From positions 124,001 to 188,000 of the forward strand of contig NZ_VUOH01000001.1 of assembly GCF_015390235.1 (NCBI RefSeq): a DNA stretch of 64,000 nucleotides, in the 5' to 3' direction. Source of the DNA: Quadrisphaera sp. INWT6. GTDB lineage: Bacteria; Actinomycetota; Actinomycetes; Actinomycetales; Quadrisphaeraceae. Below the pieces are notes generated by a model. It had not been told where the DNA came from and did not search any database. It saw only the letters and a list, made by a program, of their open reading frames with translations. A program made the translations under genes and the position numbers. The first letter of the stretch is position 1, and every line of letters starts with the position of its first letter. This document shows, piece by piece, positions 25,395 to 33,673 of this stretch.

Positions 25395-26953
25395 GGCCGG
25401 TCGCCGGTGGAGCACCCGTGCGGGCCGAGCCGGCCGCGCCGGGCCTCGCGACGTCGCTGCTGCTCGCCCTGCTCCTCGTGCTCGTGCCCACCGGCGCGGC
25501 GCTCGCGGCGTCGGCGCTGCCGGTGCCGCCCGACACCTCCGGCGCCGCCGCGGCCCCCGGCGCCGACGACCCGGTCTCCCGAATCCCGGTGCCCTCGCCC
25601 TCCACCGGCGCCACCGGTGACGCCACCGGCACCGCCGCGGGGGCGGACGGCGCCGCGGGCTCCGGTGCGTGGGCGGCGTCGTGCCCCAGCGGCCTGTTCG
25701 GCTGGGTGAGCTCGCCGGGGGCCGCCGACGACTGCCTGGCCGACACCCTCGGCGACTCGGTCAGCTGGATGTTCGAGTACTCGGTCACCACCGTGACCAC
25801 GTACGTGGCCTTCAACCCGCTGCGCGGGAACTACTGGCAGGTCTACCTCTGGCACTTCGGGCTGCTCGTCGTCGTCGCGCTGCTCGTGGCGGTGGTGCAG
25901 TGGATGGTCTCGCTGGTCGTGAACGGTGCCGCCGAGGGGATGCGCTCGGCGGGACGGTCGTTCGTGCTGCTGGCGGTGGGCCTGCCGGGGGCGTTCTCGG
26001 TGCCGTTCTTCCTGCTGCTGGTCGACGCCGGCGTGCTCGCCGTCACCGGTGCCTTCGCGGGGGTGTTCGCCTCGCGCGTCACCGAGCTGGCCGGGCAGGT
26101 GTCGAGCGCCGTCGCCCTGGGCGACTCACCCGGCGCGCTCCTCGCCGCGGTGCTGCTGACGGCGTTCCTCTTCCCGCTGCTGCTGGTGGTGCTGTTCGCG
26201 TTCGTGCTGCGCCAGATCGCCGTCTACGCCATCCCCGTCTTCGGGCAGTTCGGCCTGCTGCAGGCCATCGCGGGCGACGACGGCGCCGCGCTGCGCACGT
26301 ACTTCCGCATCATGGCGGGGACCCTGCTCTTCCCCCTGCAGTTCGTCGACCTGATGGTCATCGGGGTGTCGTTCCTCGACTTCTCGACCGCCGACGAGAG
26401 CTTCATCAGCCTGCTCTACATCATCGGCGTGGTGCTGTTCGCCCTGCTCGGGGGCTCGTTCCTGTCGCTGGTGTTCGGCACCTACGCCGGGCACGCCGCC
26501 TACGCGGGCGCCCGGCGGGCCGGCCAGCGGCGCCGGCAGCGCGGCCGGTTGTGGCGGCCCTCGCGCAGCGGTGACCGGCCCCCCTCGCGGCTGGAGCAGA
26601 GCCGGCTGGCTTCGGCCGCCGGGGCCCGCTGGGACGCCCGCCGCGCCGACCGCGAGGCACGCCGCGAGGATCGCGCCGCCGCCCGCAGCCGCGCCAACCC
26701 CCTGTACTGGCTCGGCCGCGCGCCCGAGCACCGCACCCCCGCGGCGGGCACCCGCCCCGACGGCGCGCCCGGCGGACCGGGCGCGACCGGCTCCGGGGAC
26801 CCGTCGGGCCCGCGCACCTACGGCGACCGCGCCCGCGAGCGCCGGGGACGGCGCGTCGGCGGCTCCTCGAGCAGCGCCGGCGGCAGCGGTGGTCCGGGCC
26901 GGTCCGGCCGCCCCCCGAGAGGCAGGAGCCCCCGTGGCCCGCGTCCCCAATGA
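25391..26953 (+). CDS. VirB6/TrbL-like polytopic membrane protein
   Basis: 520 residues, ATGA overlap. A signal peptide ('ATSLLLALLLVLVPTGAALA') and a Pro/Ala outer region (30-110) holding two Cys ('SCPSGLFGW', 'ADDCLAD') come first. Then at least five membrane helices fill residues 145-370, including 'LLLVVLFAFVLRQIAVYAI'. A basic, low-complexity cytosolic tail rich in Arg, Ala and Gly follows (about 375-520). This is the layout of the VirB6/TrbL channel component in actinobacterial type IV secretion clusters. Context with the next two genes supports the call. The tail overlaps the SCO6880-type gene by 20 bp. Confidence 0.65.
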   Translation: MRPVAGGAPVRAEPAAPGLATSLLLALLLVLVPTGAALAASALPVPPDTSGAAAAPGADDPVSRIPVPSPSTGATGDATGTAAGADGAAGSGAWAASCPSGLFGWVSSPGAADDCLADTLGDSVSWMFEYSVTTVTTYVAFNPLRGNYWQVYLWHFGLLVVVALLVAVVQWMVSLVVNGAAEGMRSAGRSFVLLAVGLPGAFSVPFFLLLVDAGVLAVTGAFAGVFASRVTELAGQVSSAVALGDSPGALLAAVLLTAFLFPLLLVVLFAFVLRQIAVYAIPVFGQFGLLQAIAGDDGAALRTYFRIMAGTLLFPLQFVDLMVIGVSFLDFSTADESFISLLYIIGVVLFALLGGSFLSLVFGTYAGHAAYAGARRAGQRRRQRGRLWRPSRSGDRPPSRLEQSRLASAAGARWDARRADREARREDRAAARSRANPLYWLGRAPEHRTPAAGTRPDGAPGGPGATGSGDPSGPRTYGDRARERRGRRVGGSSSSAGGSGGPGRSGRPPRGRSPRGPRPQ

Positions 26954-28460
26954 GTACGTGGTCGGCGAGCGGTCGGTGACGTTCGCGGCGCTGGCCCGCG
27001 GCAGGTTCGCCCGCGAGGCGCTGCTGCCCTGGTTCTTCGTCGGCGTGTTCGTGCTCAGCGTGCCGCTGGGCGTGTGGGCGCGCAGCCCCGAGCTGATCGT
27101 CACCGGGGCGGTGCTCGGGGTGGCCGGCGTGGTGCTGTTCTCGGCCCCGTTCGGGGTGCGGCCGCTCTACCAGCGCCTCCTCGACGTGGTCCGCTGGCGC
27201 ACCCTCGCGCGCGGCGGCGAGCTGCGGTACTCCTCGGCCGGCGGCTTCGCCGGCATGGAGGGCGGGCGGCACGCGCCGGGGCGCCCGCCGTCGGCCTTCG
27301 GGCGGATCACCTGGCGCGACGTCCCCGTGTCCCTGGGCCGCCCCGCTGCCGACGGCGACGTGTGCGTGTTCTTCCAGCCCGAGGCGGGCGGTGGCGGCCA
27401 CTACGGGGTCACCGTGCAGGTCGACGCCGCGTGGGGCGGCCTGCCCGACGTGCTCCGCTCGGACCGCCTGCGCGGTGGGCTGGCGCGGGCGCTGGGGCAG
27501 CTGTCGGACTCCTTCGACAGGGTCGCCATGTACTCGGTGTGCTCCTACACCGACGTGAGCGCCCTGCCGCCGCCGTCGGACGCGGCCCCGGCGTCGTTCC
27601 GGGCCGCCACCGAGGCCTCGCGCGACGACGCCGCGGCCCACCCCACCTACGAGCACTTCCTCACCCTGTGGGCCACCTCCTCGGCGCCGCTGCGGGCCGC
27701 CGCCCGCCAGGCCCGGGCCCGCGGGGAGAGCGACCCGCACCTGGCCGCTGCGCGCGTCGTCGCCGCCCGGCTGGAGGCCGCGGTGCCGCTGCTGGCCGCC
27801 GCGGAGGTGGTGGTCCGCCGGCCGCTGGACGCCCAGGCCCTCGCCGGGGTGAACCGCGGGCTGCTCGACAGGTCGGTGTCGCTGTGGGACGACGCGCCCA
27901 CCGACCTCTCGCGCATGGTGCCCCCGATGGAGGTGCACCCCACGCACGTGGGCGTGCACGGCCGCCACGGCGACGGGTTCCTGCGCGGCTTCGAGGTGGC
28001 CGGCTTCACCGACGAGGTGAAGACGTCGCAGTCGCTGGTGCCGCTCCACACCCTCGGCGCCGCCGTGCGCGGGCGGACGCTGGAGTACGTCACCGCGGTG
28101 GTGGTCGACGTGCGCGGGCGGGTGGCCACCCTCAACGAGGCCCAGCGCCACGACCAGGGCACCGAGCTGCGCCGGCAGGTCCGCGAGTCCACCTCCCACC
28201 TGCGCGCCAGCCTCGACCGGCCCGCCGACGAGCGGCAGCACAACGTCTCCTCCGCCGGTGGCGGCTGGCACGGCGGCTACGGCGCGGGGTTCTTCGTGGT
28301 CAACGCCGCCTCCCTCGACGACCTCGACGCCGACTGCGAGGCCCTCGTCGCCGCCGCCCGGGGCTGCGGGGTGCACCTGTCCCCCGTGGCCGCGCTGCGC
28401 CAGGACCAGGCGGTGGTGGCGGGCACCCTGCTGGGCCGGGGGCTCGCGCGTGTCCTCTGA
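26934..28460 (+). CDS. SCO6880-family protein (VirB3/VirB4 N-domain-like)
   Basis: 508 residues from the GTG at 26934, which starts 'VARVPNEYVVGERSVTFAAL'. Two close hydrophobic helices (residues 28-75, PrgI/VirB3-like) are followed by 'GVRPLYQRLLDVVRWR' and a large soluble part. A mid 'HPTYEHFLTLW' region and a late section ('YVTAVVVDVRGRVATLNEA', then a Gly-rich 'GGGWHGGYGAGFFVV') match my memory of SCO6880 homologues. In this family the ATPase motor is a separate gene, as here. It should sit at the membrane as the platform of the secretion machine. Overlaps on both sides indicate tight coupling. Confidence 0.72.
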   Translation: MARVPNEYVVGERSVTFAALARGRFAREALLPWFFVGVFVLSVPLGVWARSPELIVTGAVLGVAGVVLFSAPFGVRPLYQRLLDVVRWRTLARGGELRYSSAGGFAGMEGGRHAPGRPPSAFGRITWRDVPVSLGRPAADGDVCVFFQPEAGGGGHYGVTVQVDAAWGGLPDVLRSDRLRGGLARALGQLSDSFDRVAMYSVCSYTDVSALPPPSDAAPASFRAATEASRDDAAAHPTYEHFLTLWATSSAPLRAAARQARARGESDPHLAAARVVAARLEAAVPLLAAAEVVVRRPLDAQALAGVNRGLLDRSVSLWDDAPTDLSRMVPPMEVHPTHVGVHGRHGDGFLRGFEVAGFTDEVKTSQSLVPLHTLGAAVRGRTLEYVTAVVVDVRGRVATLNEAQRHDQGTELRRQVRESTSHLRASLDRPADERQHNVSSAGGGWHGGYGAGFFVVNAASLDDLDADCEALVAAARGCGVHLSPVAALRQDQAVVAGTLLGRGLARVL

Positions 28461-30336
28461 GCGGCGCCCCGCGCAGCCGGTGGCCCGCCGCCGCGCTCCG
28501 CAGGTGCGCCCCATCGCGGTGACCGACCGGTCACTCGCAAGGGGCCCATCCGCGGAGCCTCCCGTCGACGACGCACCGGGTCGGACACCCGCAGACCGGG
28601 TGTCGACCACGCGCCCCGCGCCGCCTGAAGGCCCGTCACCACGGAGCTCGTCATCGGGGAGCTCGTCATCGCGGAAGGCGCCGCGCTCTGGTGGGGGCGC
28701 TCCGAGGATGCGCCCCATGGTTGTGACCGACCGGTCACTCCCAAGGGGCCCATCTGCGGAGCCCCGGGAACCGGCTCCACCGGCCCCGGTCGCGGTGCAC
28801 CCGGCCCCGGCCCCTCCGGCCCCGGCACCTCCGAGTCTGGCCCGCGCTCGCGAGCGGGGCCGGCGCGCCACCGAGGCCGCGTGGGACGGCGTCGCCCGCG
28901 CAGCGGCCGCGATCGCCTACCGCCTGCGCGAGCCGGGTGACGGCACGGGACCGCGGCCGCCCGTCGAGCACGGCGCGTCGCTGGCGCCCACCGGTGACGA
29001 GCGGTCCCGCCTGGTCGCCCTCGCCCGGGGCCCGCTGGGGATGGACGACTACGGCGCTCCGCCCATCCGCAGCGACCTGTACGCCCTGCAGCCGCTGTTC
29101 CCCTTCGCGCACAGCGCGCCGTGGGACTCGCCCGAGGGCGTCTTCGTCGGGTACGACGCGCACACCGGCGAGCCGGTCCGCCACAGCGGCCGCGCGTGGT
29201 TCTCCGCCGGGACGTCCGGGTCGGCGACGCTGGTGCTGGGGTCGAAGTACGCGGGCAAGAGCGCCCTGCTGAAGTCGTACCTGGTGCGGGCCGTCGCCGA
29301 GCACGGGTTCCGCGCCTGGGTCTACGACACGCGGGCCGTGAACTACGTCGAGCGGGTCGACGGCGTGGAGCGGGAGGTCTCCGAGGGGGAGTTCTGCGCC
29401 CTGGTGCGCGAGGCCGGCGGCTCGGTGCACCGCTTCTCCAGCGGCGGGCCGCTGCGGCTCAACCTGCTCGACCCCCGCCTCTTCGGCGCCCGCGACGCCG
29501 GGGGCCGGGAGGGGCTGGTCCGCTCGGTGCTGCAGTTCCTCGCCGGGCGCCGCCTCACCCCGCAGGAGGGGTTCGCGCTGCGGGTGCGGCTGGCCCGCCT
29601 CCTCAGCGCCCCGCACGACGACGAGCGCGCTCCGACCGTCGTCGACCTGCGCGCGGCCCTGCTCACCGCGCCGGCGGACCCCGCGGCGCCGGTGCCCGAG
29701 GAGCCCACCGCCTCGACCGTCACCGAGGGCGAGCTGTTCGCCTGGGGGCGCGACCTCGGGCTGCTGCTCGACAGGCTCGTGCACGGTGACCTCGCCGGAT
29801 TCGTTGACGGGCCCACCTCCGACACCGTCGACCTGGACGCCGACGTCGTCACCTGGGACCTGTCGGAGGTGGCGAGCACGCACCCCGACGTCGTCCCCGT
29901 GCTCATGGCCGCCTCGGCGGCGCTCGTGCTCGGCAGCTGGACCGCGCCCGGCAAGGGGTGGGGCGTCGTCGTCGTCGACGAGCTGTGGAACGCCTTCCGG
30001 GTGCCCGAGCTGGGCGTGGTGGTCCAGGAGGTGATGAAGAAGGCGCGCACCCTCGGCGTGGAGTTCCTGGGGGCCACCCAGCACCTGGTCGACATGCTTG
30101 AGGGCGGCAGCTTCGTCAGCGACGCCGACATCGTCGTGTCGTTCCGGCAGGAGCCCGTCAACGCCCGCGTCTTCGGGCGTCACCTGGGGTTCTCCGACGT
30201 CGAGGTCGACGCCCTGGAGCAGCTCGGCGCCCACCAGGCGGTGTGGAAGGTGCCCGGCGAGCCCGCCCGCGCCGTGCAGCACGTGCTGCACGGCTGCGAG
30301 CAGCGCATCGCCGACACCTCCCAGCGGCTCGTCTGA
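28450..30336 (+). CDS. VirB4/TraC-like secretion ATPase
   Basis: Up to 628 residues from a GTG overlapping the previous stop by 11 bp. From about residue 195 the protein looks normal: 'YALQPLFPFAHSAPWDSPEG', Walker A 'LGSKYAGKSALLKSYLVRA', Walker B 'WGVVVVDELWNAF', and the VirB4-type 'MKKARTLGVEFLGATQHL' and 'SDADIVVSFRQEP'. It would energise substrate transfer or pilus assembly. The first ~110 residues are odd: they are low-complexity and contain two translated copies of the 64-bp palindromic element. A later GTG (28795) could be the true start, which would make the elements intergenic. Confidence 0.78.
   Translation: MSSERRPAQPVARRRAPQVRPIAVTDRSLARGPSAEPPVDDAPGRTPADRVSTTRPAPPEGPSPRSSSSGSSSSRKAPRSGGGAPRMRPMVVTDRSLPRGPSAEPREPAPPAPVAVHPAPAPPAPAPPSLARARERGRRATEAAWDGVARAAAAIAYRLREPGDGTGPRPPVEHGASLAPTGDERSRLVALARGPLGMDDYGAPPIRSDLYALQPLFPFAHSAPWDSPEGVFVGYDAHTGEPVRHSGRAWFSAGTSGSATLVLGSKYAGKSALLKSYLVRAVAEHGFRAWVYDTRAVNYVERVDGVEREVSEGEFCALVREAGGSVHRFSSGGPLRLNLLDPRLFGARDAGGREGLVRSVLQFLAGRRLTPQEGFALRVRLARLLSAPHDDERAPTVVDLRAALLTAPADPAAPVPEEPTASTVTEGELFAWGRDLGLLLDRLVHGDLAGFVDGPTSDTVDLDADVVTWDLSEVASTHPDVVPVLMAASAALVLGSWTAPGKGWGVVVVDELWNAFRVPELGVVVQEVMKKARTLGVEFLGATQHLVDMLEGGSFVSDADIVVSFRQEPVNARVFGRHLGFSDVEVDALEQLGAHQAVWKVPGEPARAVQHVLHGCEQRIADTSQRLV
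28495..28558 (+). repeat. 64-bp palindromic element A, copy 1
   Basis: Imperfect palindrome. Outer arms are gctccgc / gcggagc, inner blocks gcgcccc / ggggccc, with a central gtgaccg-ac-cggtcac. It lies in the open 5' part of the secretion ATPase gene, where it reads as 'APQVRPIAVTDRSLARGPSA'. Confidence 0.85.
28699..28762 (+). repeat. 64-bp palindromic element A, copy 2
   Basis: Same length, orientation and reading frame as copy 1, exactly 204 bp (68 codons) downstream. It reads as 'APRMRPMVVTDRSLPRGPSA'. Between the copies, gagctcgtcatcg is directly repeated at about 28645-28670. Confidence 0.85.
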
Positions 30337-30339
30337 GGC

Positions 30340-31413
30340 GTGCCGGGAGTGGGGCTGCGCCGCCAGCTGTGGTGGTTCGCCGGCATCGCGACCGCCCTGG
30401 TCGTGGCGCTGGTGGCCGTGGCGGTGACGCTCGCGGGCGTGGTCGTGGTGGTCGGCGTGCTGGCCGCCCGAGACCCCCAGCGGGGGACGGCGCCCTCCAC
30501 GTCGTCGGTGGCCGTGGCCGACGGCGCCGTGCCCCAGCGCTACCGCGCCGCCTTCGACTACGCCCTCACGCTCTGCCCCGCCCTGCCCGCTCCCGTGCTC
30601 GCGGCGCAGATCACCCAGGAGTCGGGGTGGGACCCCCGCGCGGTCAGCTCCGCCGGCGCTCGCGGGCTGGGCCAGTTCATGCCCGGCACGTGGAAGGAGC
30701 ACGCCGTCGACGCGAACGGCGGGGGAGCGGAGATCACCGACCCCGCCGACTCCCTGGCCTCGGCCGCCGCCTACGACTGCCACCTGATCGACCAGGTGAG
30801 CGGCAAGGGGTACGACGGCGACGCGGTCTCCCTGATGCTCGCCGCCTACAACGCCGGGCCGGGTGCCGTGGCGCGGTACGAGGGGGTGCCGCCGCCGTCG
30901 TTCTCCGCGGGGCAGACCCACGACTACGTCGCGGCCATCACCGCGATGGCCGCGCGCGACACCGTGGAGACCGTCCCGGGCCTGGTGGTGGCGGGGTCCG
31001 TCCCGGAGCGGCCGCTGCCCGCGTGGCCGGTGGGCGCCGACGGGCTCGCACCGAACGCGGAGTTCGGGCGCCGGTGGCTGCAGGCGAGCTTCGGCGTCGT
31101 GGTGCCGGTGTCCTCGTGCGTCGCGAGCGCCGGGCACGTCGAGGACAGCTACCACTACGACGGCCACGCCTGCGACGTCATGGTCTCCACCGCCGGCTCC
31201 GTGCCCGACGCCGCGGGCACCCAGCTGGGGTGGGCCGTGGCGAACGCCCTCGTGGCCGACCACCGCGGCCTGGGGGTGGAGCAGGTGATCTGGCAGGGCC
31301 GGATCTGGACGGCGCAGCGGCCCACCTGGCGCGACTACGAGAACCCCCTGGGCTCCTCGGTGACCCTCGACCACCTCGACCACGTGCACGTCTCCTTCGA
31401 CCGCGGGCGATGA
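30340..31413 (+). CDS. Lytic transglycosylase with C-terminal VanY/ARB_07466-like domain
   Basis: 357 residues, GTG start three bases after the ATPase stop. An N-terminal membrane helix (residues 8-42) anchors it outside. A goose-lysozyme-like SLT domain follows with the catalytic Glu in 'AAQITQESGWDPRAVS', then 'GARGLGQFMPGTW' and 'LMLAAYNAGPGAVARY'. The last ~130 residues form a second domain with 'HYDGHACDVMV' and a final 'DHLDHVHVSF', the metal-ligand pattern of VanY-superfamily peptidases. It is the wall-opening enzyme expected in a type IV secretion cluster and could cut both glycan and peptide. Confidence 0.82.
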   Translation: MPGVGLRRQLWWFAGIATALVVALVAVAVTLAGVVVVVGVLAARDPQRGTAPSTSSVAVADGAVPQRYRAAFDYALTLCPALPAPVLAAQITQESGWDPRAVSSAGARGLGQFMPGTWKEHAVDANGGGAEITDPADSLASAAAYDCHLIDQVSGKGYDGDAVSLMLAAYNAGPGAVARYEGVPPPSFSAGQTHDYVAAITAMAARDTVETVPGLVVAGSVPERPLPAWPVGADGLAPNAEFGRRWLQASFGVVVPVSSCVASAGHVEDSYHYDGHACDVMVSTAGSVPDAAGTQLGWAVANALVADHRGLGVEQVIWQGRIWTAQRPTWRDYENPLGSSVTLDHLDHVHVSFDRGR

Positions 31414-31420
31414 TCACGGG

Positions 31421-32021
31421 GTGCCGCGCCGCCTCCTCGACCCCGGGACGTCGACGCGCCGCACCCCGCAGGCCCGCGAGCGCCTCGCCGCGCACCCCAT
31501 GACCACCGCTCTGCTCGACGCGGGGGAGTGCGCCTGCTGCTCGCCGAGCTCCAGCCCGCCGCCGCCGGTGCACCCGGCGCCCCCAGCAGCGCCAGGTCCT
31601 TCGAGCACCACTCCGCCGCGGCCATCGCCCAGGCCGGCCAGCTGCTTGCGCTCCTGCCGCCCGGCCCGACCGTCGACGACGCGGCCGCCGTCCCCGCCCG
31701 CAGCGACCTGCACGCCTGGAGCGACCCGGTCACCACGCGGGCCGGGGTGCTCTCGTGCGCGCTCGCGGCGTCGCACCCGTGGCTGCGTGACGTGCAGCGG
31801 CGCAACGACGCGGTGTACGACGCCGCGTGGGGCACCGCGCTCGCCGGGGTGCCGCGCGGCGCGGGCCGGGGGATGCGCGAGGGCGTCGCGCTCCGGCTGG
31901 TGGCGCACGGGGAGACGCCCGCGGACCAGCGGCTGGCCGACGCCGACCTCACCCGCGGCTGCGCGGCGCTGCTGCGCTCGCCCGGTCCACCACCGCGGTG
32001 CTCATGGCCCTCCTCGCGTGA
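31421..32021 (+). pseudogene. Single-unit homologue of the tandem TetR-like protein, broken
   Basis: From the GTG at 31421 the peptide starts 'RRLLDPGTSTRRTPQARERL', nearly the opening of both units of the 22.8-kb protein. The frame breaks near 31525 (gcgggggag run) and continues in the next frame ('VRLLLAELQ', then 'RSFEHHSAAAIAQAGQ'). A C-terminal 'MREGVALRLVAHGETPADQR' matches the end of unit 1. A second shift near 31980 would give the natural end 'ARSTTAVLMALLA' at 32021. The 'LRDRWP' helix-turn-helix stretch is missing. It may be a pseudogene or carry sequence errors, but lacking the DNA-binding core it could not act as a normal regulator. Confidence 0.6.
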
Positions 32022-32175
32022 TGCGATGGGTGTCAGCTGGAGTTGAGGTGTGTCACGTCCGATGCACATGGGGGGGCGGTCCTCTTCGCGCTGTGGCGTC
32101 GTCCCGTCCCCCTCACCGGTCGAGCCGCGCACCTCGCGTCGGGCGCGGGCGCTGCCCCGGGCACGCTGAACGGCG

Positions 32176-32355
32176 GTGAGGGTCCTGGAGACCGTTCGCG
32201 GGGCTGAGGCGAGCGCGAAGGCGCTCACGAGGCTGCTCGACGAGAAGGACGACGCGCACCACGGCACCACCCACCCGTCTCGTGATCGGGTTCGACAGAT
32301 GCTCGAGCACGCCGTGACGATGGTGGCGGAGGTGGACGCGCTGCTCGCTCGGTGA
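32176..32355 (+). CDS. Small hypothetical protein, 59 residues
   Basis: Open frame from GTG 32176 to TGA 32355. The peptide is mixed-charge and helical ('VRVLETVRGAEASAKALTR', 'RVRQMLEHAVTMVAEVDALL'), with none of the Arg/Pro bias of shadow frames. No family recognised and no convincing ribosome site. It lies 31 bp before the GH4 gene on the same strand. The stretch 32022-32175 before it holds nothing I can name. Confidence 0.4.
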   Translation: MRVLETVRGAEASAKALTRLLDEKDDAHHGTTHPSRDRVRQMLEHAVTMVAEVDALLAR

Positions 32356-32386
32356 GCGCCGGTCATCGGAACCCCAGGAGGACCCC

Positions 32387-33673
32387 GTGAAGCTCGCCAT
32401 CGTCGGCGGCGGCTCGACGTACACCCCCGAGCTGGTCGACGGCTTCCAGCGCTACCGCGACGTGCTGCCGCTCGACGAGCTGGTGCTCGTCGACCCCGAC
32501 CCGCAGCGCCTGGAGCTAGTCGGCGGCATCGGGCGGCGCATGCTCGCCCGCGCCGGCCACCCGGCCCGGCTGACCACCACCAGCGACCTCGCCGCGGGCG
32601 TCGACGGCGCCGACGCGGTGCTGCTGCAGCTGCGCGTCGGTGGGCAGGACGCGCGGCACGCCGACGAGACGTGGCCCCACGAGGTGGGCTGCATCGGCCA
32701 GGAGACCACTGGTCCCGGCGGACTCGCCAAGGCGCTGCGCACCGTGCCGGTGGCCCTGGCCATCGCCGACGTCGTCCGGGAGCGCGCGAAGCCGGGCGCG
32801 TGGATCGTCGACTTCACCAACCCCGTCGGCATCGTCACGCGGGCGCTGCTGCAGGCCGGGCACCGCGCCGTCGGCCTGTGCAACGTGGCCATCGGGTTCC
32901 AGCGGCGCTTCGCCGCGGCGCTGGGGGTGCCCGCCGACGACGTGCAGCTCGGCCACGTGGGGCTGAACCACCTGACGTGGGAGCGCAGCGCGGTGGTCGG
33001 CGGCGTCGACAGGCTGCCGGGGCTGCTCGCGGAGCGGCTGCAGGAGGTGGCCGACGACGTCGAGCTGCCGCCCGCGCTGCTGGCGGAGCTGGGGTCCGTG
33101 CCGTCGTACTACCTGCGCTACTACTACGCGCACGACGAGGTGCTCGCCGAGCAGCTCACCAGCCCCACCCGGGCGGAGGCGGTGCGCGCCATCGAGCGCG
33201 AGCTGCTGGCCGTGTACGCCGACCCGTCGGTCGACACCAAGCCGGCGGCGCTGGAACGCCGGGGTGGGGCGTTCTACTCCGAGGCCGCCGTCGAGCTGCT
33301 GGTCGCGATGCGGGGCAGCCGGTGGGGTGGAGCCGCCGGCGGTCCCGTCGGCCGCCCGCGCGTGGTGGACCTGCGCAACGACGGCGTCCTGCCGTTCCTC
33401 CCGGACGACCACGTCATCGAGGTGCCCGCCACCTTCACGGGCGGCCGGTTCGTGGCCGAGCTGGTGGCGCCGCTGCCGGAGGCGGCCCGCGGGCTGGTCG
33501 CCGCCGTCGCCGGGTACGAGCGGCTGGCGCTGGACGCGGCCGTGCACGGGGGCCGCGGGCGGGTGCTCGCCGCGATGCGGGCGCACCCGCTGGTGCTGCA
33601 GCACGCCCGGGCCGAGAGGCTCACCGACCTGCTGCTCGCGCAGAACGCAGGGTTCCTGCCGTGGGCGCGGTGA
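32387..33673 (+). CDS. Glycoside hydrolase family 4 (6-phospho-beta-glucosidase type)
   Basis: 428 residues, ATG with a clear ribosome site (caggagga). GH4 enzymes use NAD+ and Mn2+ and split sugars by a redox-elimination route. Visible marks: the NAD fold 'KLAIVGGGSTYTPELVDGF', 'LRVGGQDARHADE', 'QETTGPGG', the Mn-ligand Cys in 'GLCNVAIGFQRR' and the His in 'GLNHLTWER'. The C-terminal 'AERLTDLLLAQN' is also family-like. The usual substrates are 6-phospho-beta-glucosides or chitobiose-6-phosphate. The next gene, coupled by a GTGA overlap, is a sugar kinase, suggesting uptake and phosphorylation of an amino sugar or glucoside. No transporter is in view. Confidence 0.88.
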   Translation: MKLAIVGGGSTYTPELVDGFQRYRDVLPLDELVLVDPDPQRLELVGGIGRRMLARAGHPARLTTTSDLAAGVDGADAVLLQLRVGGQDARHADETWPHEVGCIGQETTGPGGLAKALRTVPVALAIADVVRERAKPGAWIVDFTNPVGIVTRALLQAGHRAVGLCNVAIGFQRRFAAALGVPADDVQLGHVGLNHLTWERSAVVGGVDRLPGLLAERLQEVADDVELPPALLAELGSVPSYYLRYYYAHDEVLAEQLTSPTRAEAVRAIERELLAVYADPSVDTKPAALERRGGAFYSEAAVELLVAMRGSRWGGAAGGPVGRPRVVDLRNDGVLPFLPDDHVIEVPATFTGGRFVAELVAPLPEAARGLVAAVAGYERLALDAAVHGGRGRVLAAMRAHPLVLQHARAERLTDLLLAQNAGFLPWAR

